Shown: positions 1 through 5,970, counted from the stretch's first letter. The stretch: DNA of 6,965 nucleotides from Pseudorhodobacter antarcticus (GCA_945897655.1 CAMDHB010000188.1:1-6965), one strand, 5' to 3'. Notes: generated by a model from the letters alone, not told the origin. Program-made: numbers and translations.

Positions 1-2
1 AC

Positions 3-203
3 GATCAGGCGCTGATCCCGATCAAGACGCTGGATTTTGATGGCGGGGTCAATGTCACGCTGGGCCTGCCGTTCATTCGAACCTCACCCGATCACGGCAC
101 AGCTTTCGACATTGCGGGTCGCGGCATCGCCCGCCCCGACAGTCTGGTCGCTGCCCTGCGTCTGGCCGCCCAAATGGCAAAGGGACGCGCGCCGTGGCCA
201 TGA
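3..203 (+). CDS. pdxA: 4-hydroxythreonine-4-phosphate dehydrogenase PdxA, C-terminal part (5' end outside window)
   Basis: Partial gene: the open frame enters at the left edge and ends at TGA 201-203, leaving 66 codons. The visible peptide carries the typical PdxA C-terminus: LIPIKTLDFDGGVNVTLGLP, then FIRTSPDHGTAFDIAG and a final alanine-rich helix (LVAALRLAAQMA). In the family the TSPDHGTAFDIAG stretch helps form the substrate and metal site of this NAD-dependent enzyme, which oxidises 4-phosphohydroxy-L-threonine in the DXP-dependent pyridoxal phosphate pathway in the cytoplasm. Its end overlaps the start of rsmA, and pdxA-rsmA (ksgA) adjacency is common in proteobacteria, which supports both calls. 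Nothing looks broken; the truncation comes only from the window edge. Confidence 0.93.
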   Translation, partial: DQALIPIKTLDFDGGVNVTLGLPFIRTSPDHGTAFDIAGRGIARPDSLVAALRLAAQMAKGRAPWP

Positions 204-1033
204 TCGACGGCTTACCCCCGCTGCGTGAGGTGATCCGCGCCCATGACCTGGTGGCAAAGCGCCAGCTTGGCCAGAACTTCCTGTTGGACCTGAACCTGAC
301 CGCCAAGATTGCCCGCATGGCCGGGGACCTTACGGCCTGCGACGTGCTGGAAATCGGGCCAGGTCCGGGCGGTCTGACGCGCGGGCTGCTGGTCGAAGGG
401 GCACGCCGTGTGCTTGCCATCGAAAAGGATCCGCGCTGTATCGCGGCCCTCGACGAGATTGCCCAAGTGTACCCCGGCCGTCTGACCACCCTGAACGCCG
501 ATGCCCTGCAGATCGACGTCAGCCAATACCTGACGTCGCCTGTGCGTGTGGTGGCAAACCTGCCCTACAACATCGGGACCGAGCTTTTGATCCGCTGGCT
601 GACCCCAACCTCCTGGCCTCCCTTTTGGCAAAGCCTGACTTTAATGTTTCAAAAAGAAGTGGCCGAGCGGATCGTGGCCAAGCCCCGAACCGAACATTAC
701 GGCCGGCTGGCCCTGCTGGCGCAATGGCGCACCGACCCCAAGATCGTGATGACCCTGCCGCCGGAGGCCTTTACCCCCGCGCCCAAGGTCCATTCCGCCG
801 TGGTCCATCTGACCCGGCTGGAAACCCCGCGCTTTCCGGCGGATGAGATTATGTTGCACCGCGTCACGACGATGGCATTCGGTCAGCGGCGCAAGATGCT
901 GCGTTCCAGCTTGAAAGGCATGCGCCATGACATCGAGGCAAAGCTGGCCGAGGTTGGTATTGACCCCACCGCCCGTGCCGAGGAGATCGGCCTTGACCGC
1001 TTCTGCGCGCTGTCTCTCGCCGTAAAATCCTGA
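194..1033 (+). CDS. rsmA: 16S rRNA (adenine(1518)-N(6)/adenine(1519)-N(6))-dimethyltransferase RsmA (KsgA)
   Basis: RsmA uses S-adenosylmethionine to dimethylate two adjacent adenines in the 3'-terminal hairpin of 16S rRNA, a late step and checkpoint of 30S assembly. The 279-residue product has the full family pattern: LGQNFLLDLNL at about 25-35, SAM motif I VLEIGPGPGG at 51-60, acidic IEKD at 76-79, NADAL at 101-105, catalytic NLPY at 122-125, FTPAPKVHSAV at 193-203 and FGQRRKMLRSSLKG at 229-242. Length is normal. Two starts are possible. GTG at 194 lies 8 nt after AAGGGA (180-185) and gives the short MxxIDGLPPL leader I recall from Rhodobacterales homologues. ATG at 200 forms an ATGA overlap with the pdxA stop but sits 14 nt from that ribosome site. 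I prefer GTG. Either way the gene overlaps pdxA, suggesting coupled translation. A strong terminator follows 9 nt after the stop. Confidence 0.97.
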   Translation: MAMIDGLPPLREVIRAHDLVAKRQLGQNFLLDLNLTAKIARMAGDLTACDVLEIGPGPGGLTRGLLVEGARRVLAIEKDPRCIAALDEIAQVYPGRLTTLNADALQIDVSQYLTSPVRVVANLPYNIGTELLIRWLTPTSWPPFWQSLTLMFQKEVAERIVAKPRTEHYGRLALLAQWRTDPKIVMTLPPEAFTPAPKVHSAVVHLTRLETPRFPADEIMLHRVTTMAFGQRRKMLRSSLKGMRHDIEAKLAEVGIDPTARAEEIGLDRFCALSLAVKS

Positions 1034-1042
1034 CCGCCCAAC

Positions 1043-1072
1043 AAAAAACCGGCCTTTCGGCCGGTTTTTTTT
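1043..1072. terminator. Bidirectional intrinsic terminator between rsmA and the DUF4167 gene
   Basis: A perfect GC-rich hairpin, CCGGCC-TTTC-GGCCGG (1049-1064), is flanked by six A on the left (1043-1048) and eight T on the right (1065-1072). Read rightward it ends in a U8 tract, 9 nt after the rsmA stop. Read leftward it ends in a U6 tract, 18 nt after the stop of the convergent DUF4167 gene. It can therefore serve both convergent transcripts. The structure is read directly from the sequence; activity on both strands is inferred. Confidence 0.9.
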
Positions 1073-1090
1073 CAAGTTCGGAAGGGCAGA

Positions 1091-2077
1091 TTACTCTTCC
1101 ACCACTTTCAAGGCAGCAGGGGCATCAGCACTCGCCGCAGGCTTTTTTGGCGCGCGCGTCCGGGGCTTGGGGGCTGCTGCGCCCTCTACCACTGGAGGTT
1201 TGGCAGCGGCGGGTTGTTGGGCAGGCTTTGGAGGAAGCTTCGGCTTGAGCGCTGGTGCAGCGACAGGCGCAGTTGGTACTGAGACAGGCACGGGTGGTGT
1301 TGCGACAGGCGCGGGTGGTGTTGCGGGCACCGGAGCAGCCACGACCGCTTCAGCAGCCTTCACCTCAACCGGCTTTTCAGAACGATCCGCCTGAGTCTGA
1401 TCCACGCGCGGAGGATAACTGCGACGCTGATCGTCCCGCGGCCTGTCGTAACGCGGGCGGTCCGGACGGCGCTGTTCTTCATTCCGGATCGGGCGCGGTG
1501 CGGCTTCCGGTGTTTCTACCAGTCCCGCATCATCGTAGCGGACATGATCAACAAGGTCATGCGCGGTTATGACAGGCTGGTCATCCGCCGCCACATCGCG
1601 ATACTCGGGGCGGTACTCCGGACGATCGTCGCGCCGGTCATTGCGTTGATCACCGCGCTGTTCGTTGCGCTGATCGGGCCGTTGGTCGGGCCGCTGGTCG
1701 CCGCGCTGATCATTCCGCTGATCCCGGTCGCCCTGTTGACGGTCACGCTGTTGGTTCTGACCGTTCTGCTGGCCGTTGTTCTGGTTGTTGGACTGCTGAT
1801 ATTGCTGACGGCTTTCCTGTTCGGCCGCCATCTCGCGGTTCGCCTCAGCCAGCAGACGGGTGTAATGCTCGGCATGCTGCAAGAAATTCTCGGCCGCGAC
1901 GCGGTCATTTGACAATTGGGCATCACGCGCCAGAAACTGATACTTTTCAATTAATTGCGCCGGCGTTCCACGTACCTTGCCCTCAGGGCCGGAACTGTCG
2001 AACACACGGTTAATGATGTTACCCAGGGTACGGGGGCGGCTCGTTTTCGAACGCGAACGGGACTTGGAAGAGCGCAT
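1091..2077 (-). CDS. DUF4167 domain-containing protein with repeat-rich, disordered tail
   Basis: A 328-residue protein of unknown function. The N-terminus (about 1-85) is the DUF4167 domain: a basic MRSSKSRSRSK start, then TLGNIINRVFDSSGPEGKVRGT, then a helical part with QLIEKYQFLARDAQLSNDR and AAENFLQHAEHYTRLL. The rest is low complexity: a Q/N-rich run (about 91-110), four-residue (R-x-D/E-Q) repeats (about 111-152), an R/D/P-rich part, a Pro/Ala region with a seven-residue tandem repeat (ATPPAPV, ATPPVPV), and a basic KPRTRAPKKP stretch near the C-terminus. No signal peptide or membrane segment is visible. ATG 2077 has a good ribosome site (AAAGGA, 4 nt spacing) and matches the usual family start; an in-frame GTG at 2116 would add 13 residues. 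DUF4167 is typical of Alphaproteobacteria and often lies beside prfA-prmC, as here. A role near RNA or translation is only a guess from context and charge. Confidence 0.9.
   Translation of the reverse strand: MRSSKSRSRSKTSRPRTLGNIINRVFDSSGPEGKVRGTPAQLIEKYQFLARDAQLSNDRVAAENFLQHAEHYTRLLAEANREMAAEQESRQQYQQSNNQNNGQQNGQNQQRDRQQGDRDQRNDQRGDQRPDQRPDQRNEQRGDQRNDRRDDRPEYRPEYRDVAADDQPVITAHDLVDHVRYDDAGLVETPEAAPRPIRNEEQRRPDRPRYDRPRDDQRRSYPPRVDQTQADRSEKPVEVKAAEAVVAAPVPATPPAPVATPPVPVSVPTAPVAAPALKPKLPPKPAQQPAAAKPPVVEGAAAPKPRTRAPKKPAASADAPAALKVVEE
1262..1324 (-). repeat. 21-bp tandem repeat coding for Pro/Ala heptapeptides in the DUF4167 gene
   Basis: Two adjacent 21-bp units, 1283-1303 and 1304-1324, differ at a single base (A versus G at the eighth position on the plus strand). 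They encode ATPPAPV and ATPPVPV on the minus strand. A third, more diverged unit at 1262-1282 encodes SVPTAPV. Because the unit is a multiple of three, copy-number change would keep the frame. This is read directly from the sequence. Confidence 0.8.
1622..1747 (-). repeat. Degenerate 12-bp repeats coding for (R-x-D/E-Q)n in the DUF4167 gene
   Basis: About nine imperfect 12-bp units encode tetrapeptides of the form RNDQ, RGDQ, RPDQ, RPDQ, RNEQ, RGDQ, ending in RNDR and RDDR. The segment alternates positive and negative charges and is probably disordered. It follows a Q/N-rich stretch, so the whole middle of the protein is low complexity. On the opposite strand the same bases read as a run of hydrophobic codons, which is an artefact of complementing these polar codons. 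Confidence 0.8.
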
Positions 2078-2320
2078 TGGGTCCTTTGATCCAGATTGCC
2101 GCCTGATCTGCGCCACACACCTTCATGTGTTGTTGCCCCAAGTCGGGCCCCCAAAATTGGAGAGTGCAGTCAAGGTCGGGTTGGCACGCGCCTCAGGCTT
2201 GACCGGTCACTGGCCCGCCCCGTTTCGCGTATGTATCGTTAAGCATGGGTCGGCCAATCTGACAAGGGGTTTTTGCGATATCCCGCGAATTCGACGGTTA
2301 ATTGAGGCAAGATTCGCCAG
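2078..2320 (-). promoter_or_regulatory. Intergenic region between prmC and the DUF4167 gene; possible weak promoter for DUF4167
   Basis: This 243-bp gap holds no convincing gene on either strand. On the minus strand a TTGTCA (2265-2260) and a TAACGA (2241-2236) lie 18 bp apart and could be a weak -35/-10 pair for the DUF4167 gene, about 160 nt before its start. The -10 match is poor. A small hairpin (ACACA/TGTGT, six-base loop, near 2112-2130) lies close to the ribosome site. No strong terminator follows prmC, so read-through into DUF4167 is also possible. The ribosome site AAAGGA is at 2087-2082. Confidence 0.3.
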
Positions 2321-3154
2321 CTAATGCGGTTTCACGGCCCGAACGACACGGTCACGGCCATCCATATCCTGGATCACTTGAGGCGATTGCAACCCCGAAG
2401 CCACCATCATGTCTGTCACTGCCGGGGCTTGCGTCGGTCCGATTTCCACCATCAGAACGCCATTTGGCATCAGATGCCTTGCCGCGCCCGCCACAATCGC
2501 CCGGTAGCATCCCAACCCATCACCCCCGTCCGTCAGCGCCATATGCGGCTCATGATCCCGAACCTCAGGCGCAAGTCCGGGCATTTCCGCGGCGGCGATG
2601 TAGGGTGGGTTCGACACGATCAGATCGAACGCGCTGTCCACCGGCGCGAACCAGCTGCCCTGCCGCAGTTCGGCCCGGCTTTCCAAACCAAGTGCGCGGC
2701 AGTTGCCCTGGGCCACAGCAAGGGCTGCATCCGAGAAATCAACCCCAAGGCCCATGGCGCTCGGGCGCTCCATCAGCAAGGTCAGCAGAATACAACCAGA
2801 CCCTGTGCCAAGGTCCAGCACAGTTCCAAATGGTACATCAAGTGCCGCCGCAATCAGGGTTTCGGTATCCGGGCGCGGGTCCAACACATCAGGGGTCACG
2901 CGAAACGTCCGCCCCCAGAATTGCCTTTGCCCTATCAATTGGCTGACGGGCTGCCGACGCATCCGGGCGGTAATGCTGGCCGCAAATATCTGTGCCGCCC
3001 TGCCAGGCAGTTCCTCGCCCAGGTGCAGGGTCAGACGGTCACTGCCCAGACCGCACGCGTGGGCCAACAGCAGCCTTGCATCGCGCGGCGCATCCTCGAT
3101 CCCTGCCTCCCGCAGTCGCGGAATGGCTTCAGTCAAGGCTTCGGAAAGGGTCAT
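2321..3154 (-). CDS. prmC: Peptide chain release factor N(5)-glutamine methyltransferase PrmC (HemK)
   Basis: PrmC uses S-adenosylmethionine to methylate the glutamine of the GGQ motif in release factors RF1 and RF2, which raises termination efficiency. The 277-residue product has the family layout: a helical N-terminal release-factor-binding domain (about 1-75), the linker VLDPRPDTE at 90-98, SAM motif I TVLDLGTGSGC at 111-121, acidic GVDFS at 137-141, and the catalytic NPPY at 182-185 within IVSNPPYIA. Length is normal. The ATG at 3154 overlaps the prfA stop in an ATGA arrangement, so translation is probably coupled to that of its own substrate gene. A purine run (GGAAGG) lies directly against the start codon, too close for an ideal ribosome site, which fits coupling. 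The stop is TAG at 2321-2323. Related adenine or HemK-like methyltransferases share NPPY, but the prfA neighbour settles the call. Confidence 0.96.
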   Translation of the reverse strand: MTLSEALTEAIPRLREAGIEDAPRDARLLLAHACGLGSDRLTLHLGEELPGRAAQIFAASITARMRRQPVSQLIGQRQFWGRTFRVTPDVLDPRPDTETLIAAALDVPFGTVLDLGTGSGCILLTLLMERPSAMGLGVDFSDAALAVAQGNCRALGLESRAELRQGSWFAPVDSAFDLIVSNPPYIAAAEMPGLAPEVRDHEPHMALTDGGDGLGCYRAIVAGAARHLMPNGVLMVEIGPTQAPAVTDMMVASGLQSPQVIQDMDGRDRVVRAVKPH

Positions 3155-4206
3155 CCTTCCATCTCGGCCAGCTTGGTTGCCTGATCATGGGCGACGAGCG
3201 CATCGATCACCTCGGACAGATCCCCCGCCATGACCTGCCCCAGCGAATAGAGCGTCAGGTTGATCCGGTGGTCGGTCATGCGGCCTTGCGGAAAGTTATA
3301 GGTGCGGATCCGCTCGCTGCGGTCACCCGACCCCACCTGGGCCTTGCGGTCGGCAGCGCGGGCACCATCCACCCGGTCCCGCTCCATCTGATAAAGCCGC
3401 GCACGCAGCACCTGCATCGCCATGTCGCGGTTGCGGTGCTGCGATTTCTGGGCCGATGTCACGATCATCCCGGTGGGCAAGTGCGTGATCCGAACAGCGG
3501 AATCGGTGGTGTTCACATGTTGGCCACCCGCCCCGGATGCGCGCATCGTGTCGATGCGGATGTCCGACAGCGGGATCACCAGATCCACCTCCTCCGCCTC
3601 GGGCAAGACCGCTACGGTGGCAGCCGAGGTGTGAACACGCCCCTGCGCCTCGGTCTCTGGCACCCGCTGCACGCGGTGAACACCACTTTCAAACTTCAGC
3701 TTGGCAAAAACGCCCTCTCCCTTGACCGACACCGAAACCTCCTTGATGCCGCCCAGGTCGCTGTCCTGCTGCTCAAGGATCTCGAAGGTCCAGCCCTGCC
3801 CTTCGCAAAATTTCTGGTACATCTTCAGCAAATCGGCCGCAAACAACGCTGCTTCATCCCCACCGGTTCCCGGACGGATTTCCAGAATGGCCGGCCGCGT
3901 GTCGGCGGCATCCTTGGGCAGCAAGGCCAGTTGCAACCGGTGCTCCATCTCCGGAATTCGGGCACGCAGCAGGGGCAACTCTTCCTCGGCCAGGGCCCTC
4001 ATTTCAGGGTCACCCATCATCACCTCGGCTTCGGCCACATCATCAAGCGCTTGACGATAGGACGAGATCTCCTGTGCCACGGGTTTCAGATCCGAATACT
4101 CCCGCGAAACAGCGGCAATCTCGGCGGGGGCGGCCCCAGCATTCAGCCGCGCTTCGAGATACTCGAACCGCTGGGTGATCTGGGCAAGTTTGTCTAATGG
4201 AACCAT
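3151..4206 (-). CDS. prfA: Peptide chain release factor 1 (RF1)
   Basis: RF1 reads UAA and UAG in the ribosomal A site and triggers release of the finished protein. The 351-residue product is full length. Visible parts are the helical N-terminal domain (about 1-100), the ILEIRPGTGGDEAALFA block at 108-123, VHRVQRVPETE at 176-186 (codon-recognition loop of PxT type, here P-E-T at 183-185), HTSAATVAVLPE at 192-203, and the catalytic GAGGQHVNTTDSA at 225-237 with GGQ at 227-229. The late basic motif GSGDRSERIRTYNFPQGR at 292-309 is also intact. The PxT loop separates it from RF2, which has SPF there, and no RF2-type frameshift is present. ATG 4206 begins MVPLDKL, close to the usual alphaproteobacterial start, although I see no strong ribosome site before it. 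It lies 58 nt after the DUF1499 gene and overlaps prmC by 4 bp. Confidence 0.97.
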   Translation of the reverse strand: MVPLDKLAQITQRFEYLEARLNAGAAPAEIAAVSREYSDLKPVAQEISSYRQALDDVAEAEVMMGDPEMRALAEEELPLLRARIPEMEHRLQLALLPKDAADTRPAILEIRPGTGGDEAALFAADLLKMYQKFCEGQGWTFEILEQQDSDLGGIKEVSVSVKGEGVFAKLKFESGVHRVQRVPETEAQGRVHTSAATVAVLPEAEEVDLVIPLSDIRIDTMRASGAGGQHVNTTDSAVRITHLPTGMIVTSAQKSQHRNRDMAMQVLRARLYQMERDRVDGARAADRKAQVGSGDRSERIRTYNFPQGRMTDHRINLTLYSLGQVMAGDLSEVIDALVAHDQATKLAEMEG

Positions 4207-4264
4207 GCGCGCGGTTTGGCGATTTGTGCGTCTTGGGTCAAGTGGGCGCGCAACACGAGTGGCG

Positions 4265-4720
4265 TCACATCTGTCCCAGCCACAACTTCAACCGCGCGGC
4301 ATTTACCCCCAGATCCAAACTGCCGAACCTTTGCCGCGCATAGACATCCAACTGTGTGCCGCCAGAGACTGCCACCGCTTCGGCCGTGATATAGTCCGGA
4401 AATCCCATGACCTTTGATCGAGATATCCAAGTGATCCGCCCGTCGGCAGGGATTCCTGCCAATACGGTCGTTCGCGGATAGGCATCTGCGATCGCCCCGA
4501 GTTTGGCCAAGACATCCGCAGGCTGACCCGGCACAATGCAGGCCGAGCGGGCCCCGTTGACCAGAACCTCAACTTGATCGGCGCAGGGTCCGAGCCCCGC
4601 CTCAACACGGTTCGCAATCGGGACGTCCCAGACGCCCGGGTTGCTTGGCGCAAGCCTGATGATGCCCATGACGGCCACAACGACGACAACAGCGACCGAA
4701 CCGACACCCATCAATAACAT
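4265..4720 (-). CDS. DUF1499 domain-containing protein, N-terminally membrane-anchored
   Basis: A small protein of unknown function, 151 residues from ATG 4720. The first 22 residues form a strongly hydrophobic segment (GSVAVVVVVAVMGII), either a membrane anchor or an uncleaved signal. The rest would then lie in the periplasm. The C-terminal part matches DUF1499: ITWISRSKVMGFPDYITAEAV, then TQLDVYARQRFGSLDLGVNAARLKLWL near the end. Two cysteines (about 46 and 61) could pair if exported. The start is uncertain. GTG 4726 gives a GTGA overlap with the upstream ureohydrolase stop, ATG 4720 lies two bases beyond that stop, and ATG 4711 has the best spaced ribosome site (GAGGA, 8 nt). The frame is also open back to TTG 4756, which looks unlikely. 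Its tight junction with the upstream gene suggests one transcript; it is 58 nt ahead of prfA. Confidence 0.85.
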   Translation of the reverse strand: MLLMGVGSVAVVVVVAVMGIIRLAPSNPGVWDVPIANRVEAGLGPCADQVEVLVNGARSACIVPGQPADVLAKLGAIADAYPRTTVLAGIPADGRITWISRSKVMGFPDYITAEAVAVSGGTQLDVYARQRFGSLDLGVNAARLKLWLGQM

Positions 4721-4722
4721 CC

Positions 4723-5688
4723 TCACCGCTCTGTTCTTGCCCAATGAAACAGGCAAATCAACTCATAGGCGACATGCGCCCCCGCAATGGCCGTGGCCCC
4801 CGTTGTGTCATAGGGTAGTGATACTTCGACCACGTCGCCACCAACCATGTTAATGCCTGCAAGGTCGCGCAGCATGGCCGCCGCCTGCCACGAATGCAGC
4901 CCACCCCAAACGGGCGTACCCGTTCCGGGCGCCACCGAAGGGTCCAGCGCGTCAATGTCGAAGGTCAGATAGACCTTGGCGTCATTGACGATGTCCTTGA
5001 TCTTGGCAACAGCCGCGGCCGTGCCTTTTTCATGCACCTCGCGGGCGTCGATGACGTTGAAGCCAAGGTAATCCTCGGTTGTGGTGCGGATCCCGATCTG
5101 GACCGATCGCTTGGGGTCCACATACCCCATCTTGACCGCCTTATACATCATCGTGCCGTGGTCGATGCGGGTCATGTCGTCATCGGGCCACAGGTCCGAG
5201 TGGGCATCAAAATGCACCACCGACAGGGGCCCGAACTTTTCGGCATAGGCTTTCAGGATGGGCATGGTGATGAAATGATCACCGCCCAAGGTGATGGACC
5301 CTGCCCCAGCGGCAAGGATGGTGCGGATATGCTGGGTCAAGGTTTCGGGGAAATCGGAAGTCTTGGCGTAGTCGAAGGCGCAGTCGCCGTAGTCGATGAC
5401 GCTCATTTCCTCCAACGGGTTCGTCGGCCAGCCATAGGGCGGATCATACGGCATGAGCGAGGACGCCTCGCGTATGGCGCGGGGGCCAAAGCGGGTTCCC
5501 GTGCGGTGGGTCACCGCTTGATCGAACGGGACGCCTGTGATGGCAAGGTCCACGCCGGTCAGATCCTTGGTATAGGTCCGCCGCAGAAAGGACGTCGCCC
5601 CACCAAAGGCGTTTTCAAAGGCATAGCCGCGCAGCCCCTTGCGGGTGAAAGCGGTGTCAACTTCGGATTTGGCATCTTCTAGGGCCAT
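4723..5688 (-). CDS. speB: Agmatinase-family ureohydrolase (SpeB-like)
   Basis: A manganese-dependent ureohydrolase of the arginase/agmatinase superfamily. Agmatinase splits agmatine into putrescine and urea in the cytoplasm. The 321-residue protein keeps every expected metal ligand: H138 in GGDH (135-138), D161, H163 and D165 in FDAHSD, and D244 and D246 in FDIDALDPSVAPGTGTP. H177 lies in DHGTM, as in E. coli SpeB, and VQIGIRT at 196-202 and DVVEV at 285-289 also fit. ATG 5688 (MALEDAK) has only a weak GAGA ribosome site 8 nt upstream. The frame stays open to 5835, but the added residues do not look like the family. Substrate is not certain: guanidinobutyrase and other guanidine-compound hydrolases share these motifs. 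The gene is first in the minus-strand cluster, and its end abuts or overlaps the DUF1499 gene. Confidence 0.88.
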   Translation of the reverse strand: MALEDAKSEVDTAFTRKGLRGYAFENAFGGATSFLRRTYTKDLTGVDLAITGVPFDQAVTHRTGTRFGPRAIREASSLMPYDPPYGWPTNPLEEMSVIDYGDCAFDYAKTSDFPETLTQHIRTILAAGAGSITLGGDHFITMPILKAYAEKFGPLSVVHFDAHSDLWPDDDMTRIDHGTMMYKAVKMGYVDPKRSVQIGIRTTTEDYLGFNVIDAREVHEKGTAAAVAKIKDIVNDAKVYLTFDIDALDPSVAPGTGTPVWGGLHSWQAAAMLRDLAGINMVGGDVVEVSLPYDTTGATAIAGAHVAYELICLFHWARTER

Positions 5689-5883
5689 GACATTCTCGGA
5701 ATTTCGAACACGCTGTCCTTCAGGCCGGAGACGCCGCAGATCCGGTAGATGAAGGCTTAGGTTCCTTGGGGCCAAAGTCAATTGCCAGTGCCGTTTGGCG
5801 GGCAAATGTTGACCGTTTTGCACCCGGCCCTGCACCGACGTCTTTGCGCGACAGTTGCAAAACCAGCGAAAGCGATGAGAACT

Positions 5884-5897
5884 GACGACATGTCGTC
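5884..5897. promoter_or_regulatory. Perfect 14-bp palindrome, candidate operator
   Basis: GACGACA followed by TGTCGTC is a perfect inverted repeat with no spacer. It lies 33 bp before the TATTAT box and 73 bp before the start codon of the choice-of-anchor A gene, in the shared divergent promoter region. The symmetry is directly seen. A role as a binding site for a dimeric regulator is inferred, and I do not recognise the motif as a known operator. Confidence 0.45.
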
Positions 5898-5907
5898 GGA
5901 TTTCTCG

Positions 5908-5936
5908 TTTCCCGTCCGGCCATTTTCGGCTATTAT
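5908..5936 (+). promoter_or_regulatory. Candidate promoter of the choice-of-anchor A gene
   Basis: TATTAT at 5931-5936 is a good -10 match (five of six bases to TATAAT) in an otherwise GC-rich region. At 17 bp upstream lies TTTCCC (5908-5913), a poor -35, so the promoter may need an activator or a non-housekeeping sigma factor. Transcription would start near 5943, giving a short leader of about 28 nt that contains the AGGG ribosome site. Confidence 0.35.
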
Positions 5937-5970
5937 GCGGCTTTGGTTTGCCTGAAAATGAGGGTTTTGA

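Larger units (their letters stand above)
5689..5970. promoter_or_regulatory. Divergent intergenic region between the ureohydrolase and the choice-of-anchor A gene
   Basis: This 282-bp gap separates two genes that point away from each other, so it must hold promoters for both. For the leftward cluster a TTGACT lies at 5781-5776 on the minus strand, but no good -10 is seen at the right distance, so that promoter is unresolved. An imperfect hairpin (TTGCC/GGCAA with an inner GCC/GGC, 5782-5805) sits about 100 nt before the ureohydrolase start. The right part holds a perfect palindrome and a TATTAT box, listed separately. Short open frames here on the minus strand show no family features. Confidence 0.5.

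Noticed and set aside
1544..1912. Plus-strand open frame of 122 codons coding for a very hydrophobic, membrane-like protein
   Set aside because: It lies wholly antisense to the DUF4167 repeat region. Complementing Asp/Gln/Asn/Arg codons gives Val/Leu/Ile codons, so the hydrophobicity is an artefact. It lacks a convincing ribosome site or any known family.
2324..3184. Plus-strand open frame of 286 codons opposite prmC
   Set aside because: The minus strand encodes a complete PrmC with SAM and NPPY motifs; the antisense product is His/Arg/Pro-rich with no recognisable domain.
2992..4197. Plus-strand open frame of 401 codons opposite prfA
   Set aside because: prfA on the minus strand has every RF1 motif and normal length. 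The antisense frame is a typical shadow in GC-rich DNA and shows no family motif.
4894..5682. Plus-strand open frame of 262 codons opposite the ureohydrolase
   Set aside because: The minus-strand protein keeps all metal-binding residues of its family, whereas the antisense product is rich in Gly/Val/Asp with no family signature.
5679..5756. Minus-strand coding-looking stretch just before and across the ureohydrolase start (reads AFIYRICGVSGLKDSVFEIP)
   Set aside because: It begins directly after a TAA stop, has no usable early start codon and is only 25 codons long. It could be a decayed gene end or chance, and I cannot match it to a family.
5689..5835. 49-residue N-terminal extension of the ureohydrolase
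   Set aside because: The frame is open, but the added residues are Arg/Leu/Pro-rich without family resemblance. A start at 5688 gives the normal length of about 320 residues.
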